Below are positions 53,646 through 63,770 of a stretch of DNA of 64,000 nt, piece after piece; positions within the stretch are counted from its first letter, which is position 1, and each line of letters begins with the position of its first letter. Origin of the DNA: Chelydra serpentina (taxonomy: Eukaryota > Chordata > Testudines > Chelydridae). The stretch covers positions 3,076,501 to 3,140,500 of the forward strand of contig JBAIAC010000056.1 of assembly GCA_037349315.1 (NCBI GenBank), in the 5' to 3' direction. The notes below the pieces were generated by a model that was given only the letters and a program-made list of their open reading frames with translations, did no database searches and was not told the DNA's origin. The position numbers and the translations under genes are program-made.

Positions 53646-54327
53646 ATCATAGGGTCGCCAACCCTCCCGGTTTTCCCAGGAATCTCCTGGAATCGGGCTC
53701 TTTCTCCCGTAGGCTACTGAAGCCAAATCAGGAAAGTTTAGGCCGCTAAAAGTCCGTCGGCGCAGCAGGACTAAGGCAGGCTCCCTGCCTGCCCTGGCCT
53801 CACGCTGCTCCCAGAAGCATCAAGCATGACCCTGCAGCCCCTAGGTGCGGGGGGGGGGGCCTAGTGGTCTCTGTGCACTGCCCCCTCCCCGAGCGCCGAC
53901 TCCCCAGCTCCACAGCAGGGACGTGCTAGCTGCTTCCAGGAGCAGCACAGGGCCAGGGCAGGCAGGAAGGGAGCTTGCCTTAGCCCCGCTGCGCCACCAA
54001 TTGGGAGCCACCCAAGGAAAGCACCACCCGGCTGAAGCCTGCACCCCTCACCCCCTCCTGCACCCCAACTCCCTGCCCCAACCCTGAGCCCCCTCCTGGA
54101 GCCCGCACCCAAAACCCCCTCCTGCACCCCAACCCCCTGCCCCAGCCCTGAGCCCCCTCTCACACCTCAACCCCCTGCCTCAGCCTGCTGAAAGTGAGTG
54201 AGGGTGGGGGAGAGAAAGCGACCGAGGGAGAGGGGATGGAGTGAGTGGGGCGGGACAGTGGGGAAGGGGCGGGGCAGGGGGCAGCAAGGGTGTTTTGGTT
54301 TGTGTGATTAGATAGTTGGCAACCCTA
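53646..54327. mobile_element. MITE with TAGGGTYGCCAACC termini
   Basis: Left ATAGGGTCGCCAACCCTCCC; right AGTTGGCAACCCTA. ATTTAG on both sides (53640-53645 and 54328-54333) may be the target duplication; size and family uncertain. The interior has a tandem CCTGCACCCCAACCCCCTGC-like stretch (about 54040-54180). It sits inside the Gypsy gag region. Confidence 0.55.
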
Positions 54328-54594
54328 ATTTAGGAACCCACGAAATTTGTCACGATGGCCATTAAGCTTGTCAGGCAGAGGGAGGCATTTGCAGGGGGCA
54401 GGGGAGGAGCTGATGCTGGTGTCACAGCGGGAGCTTACAGGACGTCATTCTGGGTCTGCAGGATGGCAGCTTGGGCCTGCAAAGTCTGTAGGGCTCCCAC
54501 TCTGTCTGTCCGAGAGATATTGGCCTTTGCATGATCCATGCTCTCTGTTACAGCTCTAGTGCTCTTAGGGTTTGTGCTGGGGCTGCTCCAACTG
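54328..54594 (-). pseudogene. Gypsy gag start and leader remnant
   Basis: Sequence between the MITE and the 5' LTR; by position it should hold the gag start and primer-binding region. I see no intact frame and could not fix the primer-binding site. Confidence 0.4.
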
Positions 54595-54985
54595 TCAGTG
54601 ACCAGGACTTGGGCAGTCTGCCTAGTGCTCAGAGCAGGAGTCAGGCCTAACAGTTGGTGCAGACGTCCGTAGCCAGGAATTGGAGCCCAAGATCAGAGCC
54701 AAAGTCAGAAATCGGAGCCAAGAGTAAAAACCAGGTCACCTGGAGTGAGGCAGGGCAGGGGTAGGGCTGGGTCCAAGGCAGGGGCCCGCCGGGAACAACG
54801 CAGGAAACAAGTAGCTGCTGGAACTATCTCAGCTGTGGACGAATGCGTTGAGCAGCCGATGAACTGCTGCTGCTGCTGGGCAGAAGAGTCGGTCTGCCCA
54901 CTCTCCCCACCAATCAGCAGTTTAGCCAACTAGGGAGCCCGCTACTGCCCAGCTGCGCTCGTTAGGTTGCCAGAGACTGGCTCTC
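54595..54985 (-). repeat. Gypsy retrotransposon 5' LTR
   Basis: Homologous to 38877-39250 in the same orientation over several ordered blocks, with a CTG-repeat difference near 54868. It lies upstream of gag in the minus orientation. Confidence 0.7.
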
Positions 54986-55028
54986 CTGCAGGCCATGTTT
55001 CCTGGCAGCGAGAGCCTCACCCTAGCAC

Positions 55029-55160
55029 AGCCAATAGCCCAGTGGTTGGGGCACTCAGCTGGGAGTGGGAGACGTGTTCATTCCTCACTCCGAATCGGGT
55101 AGAGCAGGTGTTAGAATGTGGCTCTCCCAAGTGAGTGTCCTAAATACTGGGCTGTTGGCT
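55029..55160. repeat. Foldback repeat with tRNA-like arms, copy 2
   Basis: Left arm AGCCAATAGCCCAGTGGTTG; the right arm inverted is AGCCAACAGCCCAGTATTTA. Both continue into GCACTCA/ACACTCA and TGGGAG blocks. The sequence therefore folds back on itself with a short centre near CGAATCGG. Confidence 0.6.
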
Positions 55161-55974
55161 ACAACAGGCTGGGGTTTGTTTCCCTCTTTCATGAGAACAG
55201 ACAGACCTGGCTCAGGCACCTAACTCCTGGAGAGGGTTCCCGGCTAAGACACCTGAGTGGAGAGAGGTGCCTCCATCTGGCCCATCAGCTGACAGCCCAG
55301 GTCAATGCTAGCTGTGGAGTTTCTGGGGAACTGCTTCGAGATCGACTGCAATGGAGATGAAGGACTTGAAGAGCCGGCCACACGTAGATGGAACTACGGC
55401 TAGAAGAAGAAGACAAGCCCTGAGATGAAACAATCCTAGCCAAGGTCGCTCCTGCCTGCTTCCTTCAGTGTTCAAATCACCCCTCAACCTCTGAGACCAG
55501 CAGGCTCAGGGGAGAGGGGAGGGAAAGGGCTGCACCATCCCACATACAGGGATTGATGTGCCCAATACTGGGATATGGGCAGCCCTGGGGGATTTCCCCA
55601 GCAACACTTCCCTCCCTCCTCATCCTCTCCAGCTGCTTCCTCATGGTCTCAGTGCTCATCCCTTGGGAGTCCCCCTTAATTCTAACCTCAGCCCTACTGG
55701 CGAGGTGCCAGGTGCTGCCCAAGTGAGTCCCCCCCCCCCACTTCCTGTCCATTAGTGGAGCGCTCCTGGGCCTGTCCACACAGGTACCAGCAGGAGTGGT
55801 TTAGACAGGATTGGGAAGGGAGACACGCAGCCTGGTCTGTATAGGCATCAGCAGAGCTGCTCAGCCGGGGCTCCCAGGGCCACTCCAGTAGCCGTGGCTG
55901 AACAGACAAGATTCCCAGTCTCCTTTTGCTTCTCCAAGTGAAATTCCCCACAGTTCAGGAGGCCCAGCACATGA
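55161..55974. other. Intergenic, no gene recognised
   Basis: No exon or known repeat terminus seen before CR1 starts. Confidence 0.4.
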
Positions 55975-56061
55975 ATCATAGAATCATAGAATCTCAGGGT
56001 TGGAAGGGACCTCAGGAGGTCATCTAGTCCAACCCCCTGCTCAAAGCAGGACCAACCCCAA

Positions 56062-58911
56062 CTAGATCATCCCAGCCAGGGCTTTGTCAAGCCTGACCTT
56101 AAAAACCTCCAAGGAAGGAGACTCCACCACCTCCCTAGGTAACCCATTCCAGTGCTTCACCACCCTACTAGTGAAAAAGTTTTTCCTAATATCCAACCTA
56201 AACCTCCCCCTCTGCAACTTGAGACCATTACTCCTTGTTCTGTCATCTTCTACCACTGAGAACAGTCTAGATCCATCCTCTTTGGAACCCCCTTTTAGGT
56301 AGTTGAAAGCAGCTATCAAATCCCCCCTCACTCTTCTCTTCTGCAGGCTAAACAATCTCAGTTCCCTCAGCCTCTCCTCATAAGTCATGTGCTCCAGCCC
56401 CCTAATCATTTTTGTTGCCCTCCGTTGGACTCTTTCCAATTTATCCACATCCTTCTTGTAGTGTGGGGCCCAAAACTGGACACAGTACTCCAAATGAGGC
56501 CTCACCAGTGCCGAATAGAGGGGAATAATCACGTCCCTCGATCTGCTGGAAATGCCCCTACTTATACAGCCCAAAATGCCGTTAGCCTTCTTGGCAACAA
56601 GGGCACACTGTTGACTCATATTCAGCTTTTCGTCCACTGTAACCCCTAGGTCCTTTTCTGCAGAACTGCTGCCCAGCCATTCGGTCCCTAGTCTGTAGCA
56701 GTGCATGGGATTCTTCCGTCCGAAGTGCAGGACTCTGCACTTGTCCTTGTTGAACCTCATCAGATTTCTTTTGGCCCAATCCTCTAATTTGTCTAGGTCC
56801 CTCTGTATCCTATCCCTACCCTCCAGCGTATCAACCACTCCTCCCAGTTTAGTGTCATCTGCAAACTTGCTAAGGGTGCAGTCCACACCATCCTCCAGGT
56901 CGTTGATGAAGATATTGAACAAAACCGGCCCCAGCACCGACCCTTGGGGCACTCCACTTGATACCGGCTGCCAACTAGACATGGAGCCATTGATCACTAC
57001 CCGTTGAGCACGACCATCCAGCCAGTTTTCTATCCACCTTACCGTCCATTCATCCAGCCCATACTTCTTTAACTTGCTGGCAAGAACGCTGTGCGAGACT
57101 GTATCAAAAGCTTTGCTAAAGTCAAGAAATAGCACATCCACTGCTTTCCCCTCATCCACAGAGCCAGTTATCTCATCATAGAAGGCAATTAGGTTAGTCA
57201 GGCATGACTTGCCCTTGGTGAATCCATGCTGACTGTTTCTGATCACTTTCCCCTCCTTTAAGTGGTTCAAAATTGATTCCTTGAGGACCTGTTCCATGAT
57301 TTTTCCAGGGATTGAGGTGAGACTGACTGGCCTGTAGTTCCCCGGATCTTCCTTCTTCCCTTTTTTAAAGATGGGCACTACATTAGCTTTTTTCCAGTCA
57401 TCCGGGACCTCCCCCGATTGCCATGATTTGTCAAAGATAATGGCCAATGGCTCTGCAATCACATCGGCCAACTCCTTTAGCACCCTCGGATGCAGTGCAT
57501 CCGGCCCCATGGACTTGTGTTCGTCCAGCTTTTCTAAATAGTCCCGAACTACTACTTTCTCCACAGAGGGCTGGTCACCTCCTCCCCATACCGTGCTGCG
57601 GAGTGCAGCCATCTGGGAGCTGCCCTTGTCTGTGAAGACAGAGGCAAAAAAAGCATTGAGTACACTAGCTTTCTCCACATCCTCTGTCACAAGGTTCCCT
57701 CCCTCATTCAGCAAGGGGCCCACACGTTCCTTGACTTTCTTCTTGTTGCTAACATACCTGAAGAAACCCTTCTTGTTACTCCTAACATCTCCGGCTAGCT
57801 GCAACTCCAAGTGTGATTTGGCCTTCCTAATTTCACTCCTGCATGCCTGAACAATATTTTTATACTCCTCCCTGGTCATTTGTCTAATCTTCCACTTCTT
57901 GTAAGCTGCTTTTTTGTGTTTAAGACGAGCAAGGATTTCACTGTTAAGCCAAGCTGGTCGCCTGCCATATTTACTTTTCTTTCTACACATCGGGATGGTT
58001 TGTTCCTGCAACCTCAATAAGGTTTCTTTAAAATACAGCCAGCTTTCCTCGACTCCTTTCCCCCTCATGTTATTCTCCCAGGGGACCTTGCCCATCAGTT
58101 CCCTGAGGGAGTCAAAGTCTGCTTTTCTGAAGTCCAGGCTCTGTATTCTACTGTTCTCCTTTCTTCCTTGTGTCAGGATCCTGAACTCGACCATCTCATG
58201 GTCACTGCCTCCCAGGTTCCCATCCACTATTGCTTCCTCTACTATTTCTTCCCTGTTTGTGAGCAGCAGGTCAAGAAGAGCTTTTCCCCTAGTTGGTTCC
58301 TCCAGCACTTGCACCAGGAAATTGTCCCCTACACTTTCCAATAACTTCCTGGATTGTCTGTGGACCGCTGTATTGCTCTCCCAGCAGATGTCGGGGTGAT
58401 TAAAGTCACCCATGAGAACCAGGGCCTGTGATCTAGTAACTTCTGTTAGTTGCTGGAAGAAAGCCTCGTCCACCTCATCCCCCTGGTCTGGTGGTCTGTA
58501 GCAGACTCCCACCACGACATTACCCTTGTTGCTCACACTTCTCAATTTAATCCAGAGACTCTCAGGTTTTTCTGCAGTTTCATACTGGAGCTCTGAGCAG
58601 TCATACTGCTCTCTTACATACAACGCAACTCCCCCACCTTTTCTGCCCTGCCTATCCTTCCTAAACAGTTTATATCCATCCATGACAGTACTCCAATCGT
58701 GTGAGTTATCCCACCAAGTCTCTGTTATTCCAGTTATGTCATAATTCCTTGACTGTGCCAGGACTTCCAGTTCTCCCTGCTTGTTCCCCAGGCTTCTTGC
58801 ATTTGTGTATAGGCATTTAAGATAACTCACCGATTGTCCTGCTGTCCCAGTATGGGGCAGGAGCCCTCCCCTCTTGCACTCACCTACTTGTGCTTCCTCC
58901 CGGTATCCCAC
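56062..58911 (-). CDS. CR1 ORF2: AP endonuclease and reverse transcriptase, intact
   Basis: 949 codons without a stop, ending TAG/TGA-type at 56062. Endonuclease motifs: ITETWW (residues 62-67), GDFNHPD (168-174), SDHE (236-239). RT motifs: NYRPVSLTS (525-533), LDFSKAFD (596-603), GVPQGS (653-658) and the catalytic FADD (683-686). This protein nicks the target and copies the RNA from its 3' end. The listed start is a GTG; the frame is open upstream to about 59077 and overlaps ORF1. The first ATG in frame is codon 77, inside the endonuclease after ITETW, so a normal ATG start would lose part of that domain. See the frameshift site at 58959. Confidence 0.93.
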   Translation of the reverse strand: MGYREEAQVGECKRGGLLPHTGTAGQSVSYLKCLYTNARSLGNKQGELEVLAQSRNYDITGITETWWDNSHDWSTVMDGYKLFRKDRQGRKGGGVALYVREQYDCSELQYETAEKPESLWIKLRSVSNKGNVVVGVCYRPPDQGDEVDEAFFQQLTEVTRSQALVLMGDFNHPDICWESNTAVHRQSRKLLESVGDNFLVQVLEEPTRGKALLDLLLTNREEIVEEAIVDGNLGGSDHEMVEFRILTQGRKENSRIQSLDFRKADFDSLRELMGKVPWENNMRGKGVEESWLYFKETLLRLQEQTIPMCRKKSKYGRRPAWLNSEILARLKHKKAAYKKWKIRQMTREEYKNIVQACRSEIRKAKSHLELQLAGDVRSNKKGFFRYVSNKKKVKERVGPLLNEGGNLVTEDVEKASVLNAFFASVFTDKGSSQMAALRSTVWGGGDQPSVEKVVVRDYLEKLDEHKSMGPDALHPRVLKELADVIAEPLAIIFDKSWQSGEVPDDWKKANVVPIFKKGKKEDPGNYRPVSLTSIPGKIMEQVLKESILNHLKEGKVIRNSQHGFTKGKSCLTNLIAFYDEITGSVDEGKAVDVLFLDFSKAFDTVSHSVLASKLKKYGLDEWTVRWIENWLDGRAQRVVINGSMSSWQPVSSGVPQGSVLGPVLFNIFINDLEDGVDCTLSKFADDTKLGGVVDTLEGRDRIQRDLDKLEDWAKRNLMRFNKDKCRVLHFGRKNPMHCYRLGTEWLGSSSAEKDLGVTVDEKLNMSQQCALVAKKANGILGCISRGISSRSRDVIIPLYSALVRPHLEYCVQFWAPHYKKDVDKLERVQRRATKMIRGLEHMTYEERLRELRLFSLQKRRVRGDLIAAFNYLKGGSKEDGSRLFSVVEDDRTRSNGLKLQRGRFRLDIRKNFFTSRVVKHWNGLPREVVESPSLEVFKVRLDKALAGMI

Positions 58912-58955
58912 TTCCCCACTTACCTCGGGGCTTTGGTCTCCTTCCCCCGGTGAAC

Positions 58956-59543
58956 CTAGTTTAAAGCCCTCCTCACTAGGTTGGCCAGCCTGCTTCCAAA
59001 GATGCTCTTCCCTCTCTTCGTCAGGTGGAGCCCGTCTCTGCCTAGCACTCCTTCTTCTTGGAACACCATCCCATGGTCAAAGAATCCAAACCCTTCTCTC
59101 CGACACCATCTGCGTAGCCATTCGTTGACTTCCACGATTCGACGGTCTCTACCCCGGCCTTTTCCTGCCACAGGGAGAATGGACGAGAACACCACTTGCG
59201 CCTCAAACGCCTTTATCCTTCTTCCCAGAGCCACGTAGTCTGCAGTAATACGCTCAAGGTCATTCTTGGCAGTATCATTGGTGCCCACGTGGAGAAGCAG
59301 GAAGGGGTAGCGATCTGAGGGCTTGATGAGTCTCGGCAGTCTCTCCGTCACATCACAAATCCTAGCCCCTGGCAAGCAGCACACCTCTCGGTTTTCCCGG
59401 TCAGGGCGGCAGATAGATGACTCAGTCCCCCTGAGGAGAGAGTCCCCGACCACCACCACCCTCCTCCTCCTCTTGGGAGTGGTGGTCGTGGAACCCCCAT
59501 CACTAGGACTGTGCATCTCATGCCTTCCAATCATGGCCAGCAC
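58956..59543 (-). pseudogene. CR1 ORF1 C-terminal part: SGNH/GDSL esterase domain
   Basis: Open from just below a nonsense codon near 59549 to TAG at 58956. Esterase blocks: VVVVGDSLLRG (nucleophile Ser in GDSL, residues 33-36), PGAR (Gly), HVGTND (Asn) and DGLHL (Asp170, His173). These are the four SGNH landmarks described for CR1 ORF1 proteins. Above it the frame is broken by TGG-to-TGA in the GWEVLAM stretch and by an extra G near 59571. The upstream residues continue in the shifted frame (TSRVKPAPKMPPVQST). ORF1 is thus damaged and 5'-truncated in this copy. Confidence 0.88.
58959..58965 (-). promoter_or_regulatory. Candidate -1 ribosomal frameshift heptamer (TTTAAAC)
   Basis: The minus strand reads GC[T TTA AAC] TAG in the ORF1 frame, the canonical X XXY YYZ layout, immediately before the ORF1 stop. 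A -1 slip gives TTT AAA CTA GGT, exactly the open ORF2 frame. After a 9-nt spacer (58950-58958) a 5-bp stem CGGGG/CCCCG (58945-58949 with 58926-58930) could form; it is weak. Function is inferred. Confidence 0.55.
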
Positions 59544-59708
59544 TTCTCATCCCACTGAAGTCCAGATGGGCTCCGGTGCTTTGTACTGGGGGCATCTTCG
59601 GGGCAGGCTTCACCCTAGATGTAGCGAGTGTCTCTGCTTGAGTCCGGAGGTCAGGAGTGTGCCTGGCCCTATGGCCAGGTGCAGAGGGACATGCAGCACC
59701 GCCAGCCC

Positions 59709-60648
59709 CAAATGGTACAAAATCAGGAGTCCAGGCCCAAACGTCATGAGATTGGTTTAAAATCATGAGATTATTTTAAAAGTCGTAAATGTTGGGTTCT
59801 GTCTCTTTGCCCCCTCGTTTGGAGCTCATGGGTCGCACTCAGTCCATGTTTTTCTCTTCAGCCACAAGTGCTAGAAACTAACTTTTTATTCAAATAAAAG
59901 CCGCGGTCCTGCTGCAGCCTCACAATTCCAGGAGCTGAGGCTCTCAGGATGAAATCGCAAGAGCTGGCCACATTGGCCAAGGGCAGATTCTCAACTGGAC
60001 GGAACAGGCTGGAAAATGTCAAAAATAAGTTGGTGGGAAAAAGAGGCAAATTCTTGTGCAAATGTCCCCATTTTCTGACCTGCTGGAAAAGCCTGGGCCT
60101 TCACCAGAAGTGGGGGCCTCATGGGGGGCCTCAGGCAGATTTAATGACATAACTCCTGCATGGGGGGTTGCTCAGGTCCCTTCAGTGGGAGATACCATCA
60201 GCCAGCACCCTTCTCCCCAGGCATCCATGTGCCTTCCTGTTCCTGATCCTCTCACTCCCACACAGTGACAATAACAACAATAACACTGGGCACCTGAATC
60301 CCATTGAAAGTCACACCCCCATTAGTCACACCCCCATTAGTTCATTACATGATAAGGGCACACTGGGGAGATCCCCTCTGGCTACTAGCATGCATATCTC
60401 CCTGGATTACCCCAGATGGGCGGGTTCAGCTCCTGGCAGAGATTTTCAAGGAAAAGTAAGTGCAGGGAGTGAGGCAGGAGCACCACCCTCAGAGTCAGGG
60501 CTGACCCCAGTGACCCTGTGCAGTGCTAGGGGATGCTGTATTGCAGGAAGCAGGATGCGGGGCTCAGTAGGGGGCGCTCTCCCCTCAGGGTCAGTGGTGG
60601 CTCCAATGACAGTGTGGTCCTAGGACGTGCTGTATTACGTGCTGTATT
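59709..60648. other. Intergenic with old repeat debris
   Basis: ATCATGAGATTGG..AAAATCATGAGATT near 59742-59780 and AATAAAAGCC near 59895 look like decayed repeats. TCACACCCCCATTAG is directly repeated at about 60312-60340. No gene. Confidence 0.4.
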
Positions 60649-61714
60649 AACTGGCTGGATGGTCGTGCTCAACGGGTAGTGATCAATGGCTCCATGTCTA
60701 GTTGGCAGCCGGTATCAAGTGGAGTGCCCCAAGGGTTGGTGCTGGGGCTGGTTTTGTTCAATATCTTCATCAACGACCTGGAGGATGGTGTGGACTGCAC
60801 CCTTAGCAAGTTTGCAGATGACACTAAACTGGGAGGAGTGGTTGATACGCTGGAGGGTAGGGATAGGATACAGAGGGACCTAGACAAATTGGAGGATTGG
60901 GCCAAAAGAAATCTGATGAGGTTCAACAAGGACAAGTGCAGAGTCCTGCACTTCGGACGGAAGAATCCCATGCACTGCTACAGACTAGGGACCGAATGGC
61001 TGGGCAGCAGTTCTGCAGAAAAGGACCTAGGGGTTACAGTGGACAAAAAGCTGAATATGAGTCAACAGTGTGCCCTTGTTGCCAAGAAGGCTAACGGCAT
61101 TTTGGGCTGTATAAGTAGGGGCATTTCCAGCAGATCGAGGGACGTGATTATTCCCCTCTATTCGGCACTGGTGAGGCCTCATTTGGAGTACTGTATCCAG
61201 TTTTGGGCCCCACACTACAAAAAGGATGTGGATAAATTGGAAAGAGTCCAACGGAGGGCAACAAAAATGATTAGGGGGCTGGAGCACATGACTTATGAGG
61301 AGAGGCTGAGGGAACTGAGATTGTTTAGCCTGCAGAAGAGAAGAGTGAGGGGGGATTTGATAGCTGCTTTCAACAACCTAAAAGGGGGTTCCAAAGAGGA
61401 TGGATCTAGACTGTTGTCAGTGGTAGAAGATGACAGAACAAGAAGTAATGGTCTCAAGTTGCAGAGGGGGAGGTTTAGGTTGGGTATTAGGAAAAACTTT
61501 TTCACTAGTAGGGTGGTAAAGCACTGGAATGGGTTACCTAGGGAGGTGGTGGAATCTCCTTCCTTAGAGGTTTTTAAGGTCAGGCTTGACAAAGCCCTGG
61601 CTGGGATGATCTAGTTGGGGTTGGTCCTGCTTTGAGCAGGGGGTTGGACTAGATGACCTCCTGAGGTCCCTTCCAACCCTGAGATTCTATGATTCTATGA
61701 TTCTATGATTCTAA
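60649..61714 (+). mobile_element. CR1 LINE, 5'-truncated, open frame
   Basis: A 311-codon frame from [17 protein letters not shown] to the ORF2 end, FADD present, then a tail with four ATTCTATG-type units. The glycine codon GTPDRGS region shows GLVLGLVLF variants, so it is diverged slightly from the other copies. Confidence 0.95.
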
Positions 61715-62027
61715 GGAGCAGGGTGGGGGCTCAGTAGGGGCCACTCGCCTCTCCCAGTCAACACTGGCCTCAGTGCACAACCCTGCTGCTGAGGGACGCT
61801 GTGCGGCAGGAAGCAGGGTAGGTGCCTCCGTAGGGGTCGCTCCCCACTAGTAGTCTGTGCTAACTGGTGTGCCACACCCCAGCACATGTTCATTGTCACC
61901 TCTCACATGCACGCTGTCCCTCCCACACCCGCACACAAACATTGTGGGTAAAATACACCTTGTGCGGGGACTCAGAGCACCTGGAGGAGCAACACAAGCA
62001 TGGGAATATCTAGATTTGGGTTCATCA

Positions 62028-62665
62028 TGTCACACACTCAGTCACACGTCCCATCACATGCTCACTGTCACACACACTGTCACACCCCATCTCACACACA
62101 CTATAACACACAGTCACACAAACCATCACACACAGTCACACGCTCAGTTACACACTGTCACACTCCTCACTTTCTCAGTCACACACCCCATCTCACACAC
62201 ACTGTAACACACAGTCACACAAACCATCACACACACTGTCACACGCTCACTGTCACACTCACTTTCATGCACTCAGTCACACCCATCTCATCACACCCCA
62301 TCATATGCTTAGTCACACACCCCATCACACACTCAAATGTCTCATACACCATCACACCCCATCTCACACACACTGTAACACACTCCCAGTTACACAAACC
62401 ATCACACACAGTCACATTCTCCTAGTCACACCCCCAGTCACACCCCATCACATGCTCAGTCACACACCCCATCACACCTCATCTCTCACACACACACTGT
62501 AAGACACAGTCCCACAAACCATCACATGCCCACAGTCACACATACCCCATCACACCCCTTCACACCCTGTCACATGCTCACAGTCCCACACCCTGTCACA
62601 TGCTCACAGTCACACCATCACACATTCACTGTTACATGCTCATTGTCACACACTGTTGCTCCCTA
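62028..62665. repeat. CACACT-rich degenerate tandem repeat
   Basis: Irregular units TCACACAC, CCATCACAC, CTGTCACAC and TCACATGCTCA for about 640 bp. The open frames here are low-complexity artefacts. Confidence 0.9.
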
Positions 62666-62835
62666 TGTCACAAGCTCACACCCAAACTGGCCGCTCAGGT
62701 GGACTCATGTTAACCCTCCCTCCCTGCCTGTTTCTAATCCTCCTCTGGTTTTGCTCATTCTGCAGATGGTCCCTCTGTGCCCAGCACCAGAGACAGACGT
62801 GTTGCGGGCACAGGCAGCCTGCCCTGCCCCCGCCC

Positions 62836-62998
62836 CCGCTGCCTGGCCAGACCTGGGATGTTCTCTCACTACTAGAGGGATGCCAATTTTGGTTGGACAT
62901 ATTTCTGGAGGTTTCATCGCATGACATAATCTTTAATTAAAGATTAATCTTTAAATTCCTAGAGACTCCAGGGCAATCCTGGAGGCTTGGCAGCCCTA
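62836..62998. repeat. MITE with palindromic core, copy B
   Basis: Contains GGAGGTTTCATCGCATGAC, a 20-bp perfect palindrome at 62927-62946 (TAATCTTTAATTAAAGATTA), then AGAGACTCCAGG and CTTGGCAGCCCTA. Inverted relative to the copy at 20495. Confidence 0.65.
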
Positions 62999-63477
62999 TC
63001 TCTCACTTGAGCCTCTGTGTGAGAAGCAGGCGCCTGGTCTGGGCTTGCGGCTGTGCCCTACTGGCTATGGTGCAGGGGGAAGGGCTGGCAGCCTGGCAGC
63101 TGCACACACCACACAGGACGAGTAGGCATCTCCCTGCTACCAGGTCACTGGCGCCTGCCACTGCGGGTGGAAACTGTAGGTGTAAACTCAGCGAGCGGGT
63201 TGAGGCCCCATTAAAAGCTTTGTGGCCGGCTGTTGCCAACCTCCCTCCCAAGCCCTGAGCCTAGAGAGCTGCCCATCAGGCCTCCCCCTGCGAGAGGGAT
63301 GCAGGGCGACAGGCCCGGCTGGCAGGAAAGCCCACGCCAGCCGAGCCAGTGTTAATTACCAGGTAGGCACAGCAGGGAGCGGGCGGCAGCTCACGCTCAC
63401 GGCTTGGAGCCGCTCACTCACCTCCTCACTCACCCCAAAGGCATCCTCCTTGCAGGGAGGAACACCCAGCCCCAGAA

Positions 63478-63486
63478 GATAAAAGC
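63478..63486 (+). promoter_or_regulatory. TATA-like box of the VSIG8-like gene
   Basis: GATAAAAGC lies about 105 bases upstream of the ATG, leaving room for a start site near 63508 and a 5' leader of about 75 nt. Confidence 0.5.
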
Positions 63487-63583
63487 AGCCCCAAGACGCT
63501 CTGCTTCTCTGTCTCCGAGCTCCCCTCCCAGGATCGTCTCTCTTCTCTGCTGCTCTGGATACGCTGGGAGAGGCTGCAGGACC

Positions 63584-63632
63584 ATGGCTGGGCGAGGGAC
63601 TGTCCAGCTCCTCCTCTTGTGTCTAACGCCAG
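63584..63632 (+). CDS. VSIG8: Probable VSIG8 exon 1 (signal peptide)
   Basis: ATG in a strong context (GGACCATGG) opens MAGRGTVQLLLLCLTP, followed by one base of a split codon and a GTAGGC donor at 63633. A short polar start and a Leu-rich core make a signal peptide whose final part would come from exon 2, outside the window. Family knowledge: VSIG8 is a two-Ig-domain membrane protein next to CFAP45 in mammals, in the same transcriptional direction. Its leader has a similar LLLVCLSP core with the splice at the same place. Alternatives are another Ig-superfamily gene of this cluster. Identification depends on synteny plus 16 residues. Confidence 0.65.
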
Positions 63633-63670
63633 GTAGGCTCCTCCGAGGGACCCCTCAGGCCTTCCCCAGC

Positions 63671-63770
63671 TAGGGTGACCAGATGTCCTGATTTTATAGG
63701 GACAGTCCCGATTTTGGGGTCTTTTTCTTATATAGGCTCGTATTATCCCCCACCCCCTGGCCCAGTGCAG
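63671..63770 (+). repeat. MITE left end in VSIG8 intron 1
   Basis: TAGGGTGACCAGATGTCCTG, then ATAGGGACAGTCCCG and CTTTTTCTTATATAGGC: a common turtle MITE, truncated after the C-rich stretch. Confidence 0.6.

Larger units (their letters stand above)
55975..59708 (-). mobile_element. CR1 LINE, nearly full length
   Basis: The tail TCATAGAATCATAGAATCTC lies at the left end. Reading minus: ORF1 C-terminal part (esterase), a short overlap/junction, the complete ORF2, then a short 3' UTR of about 85 bp. The 5' end is cut within ORF1 near 59708, where the sequence changes to an unrelated repeat. This is the longest and best-preserved CR1 of the window. Confidence 0.95.

Noticed and set aside
58956..59543. 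GDSL esterase as a possible host or bacterial gene
   Set aside because: It directly precedes CR1 ORF2 in the same orientation, and the esterase domain is a known part of CR1 ORF1.
13415..63583. An additional host gene (SLAM or Ig type) in the intergenic gap
   Set aside because: I looked for Ig-like cysteine/tryptophan exons with flanking splice sites on both strands and found none that I could support.
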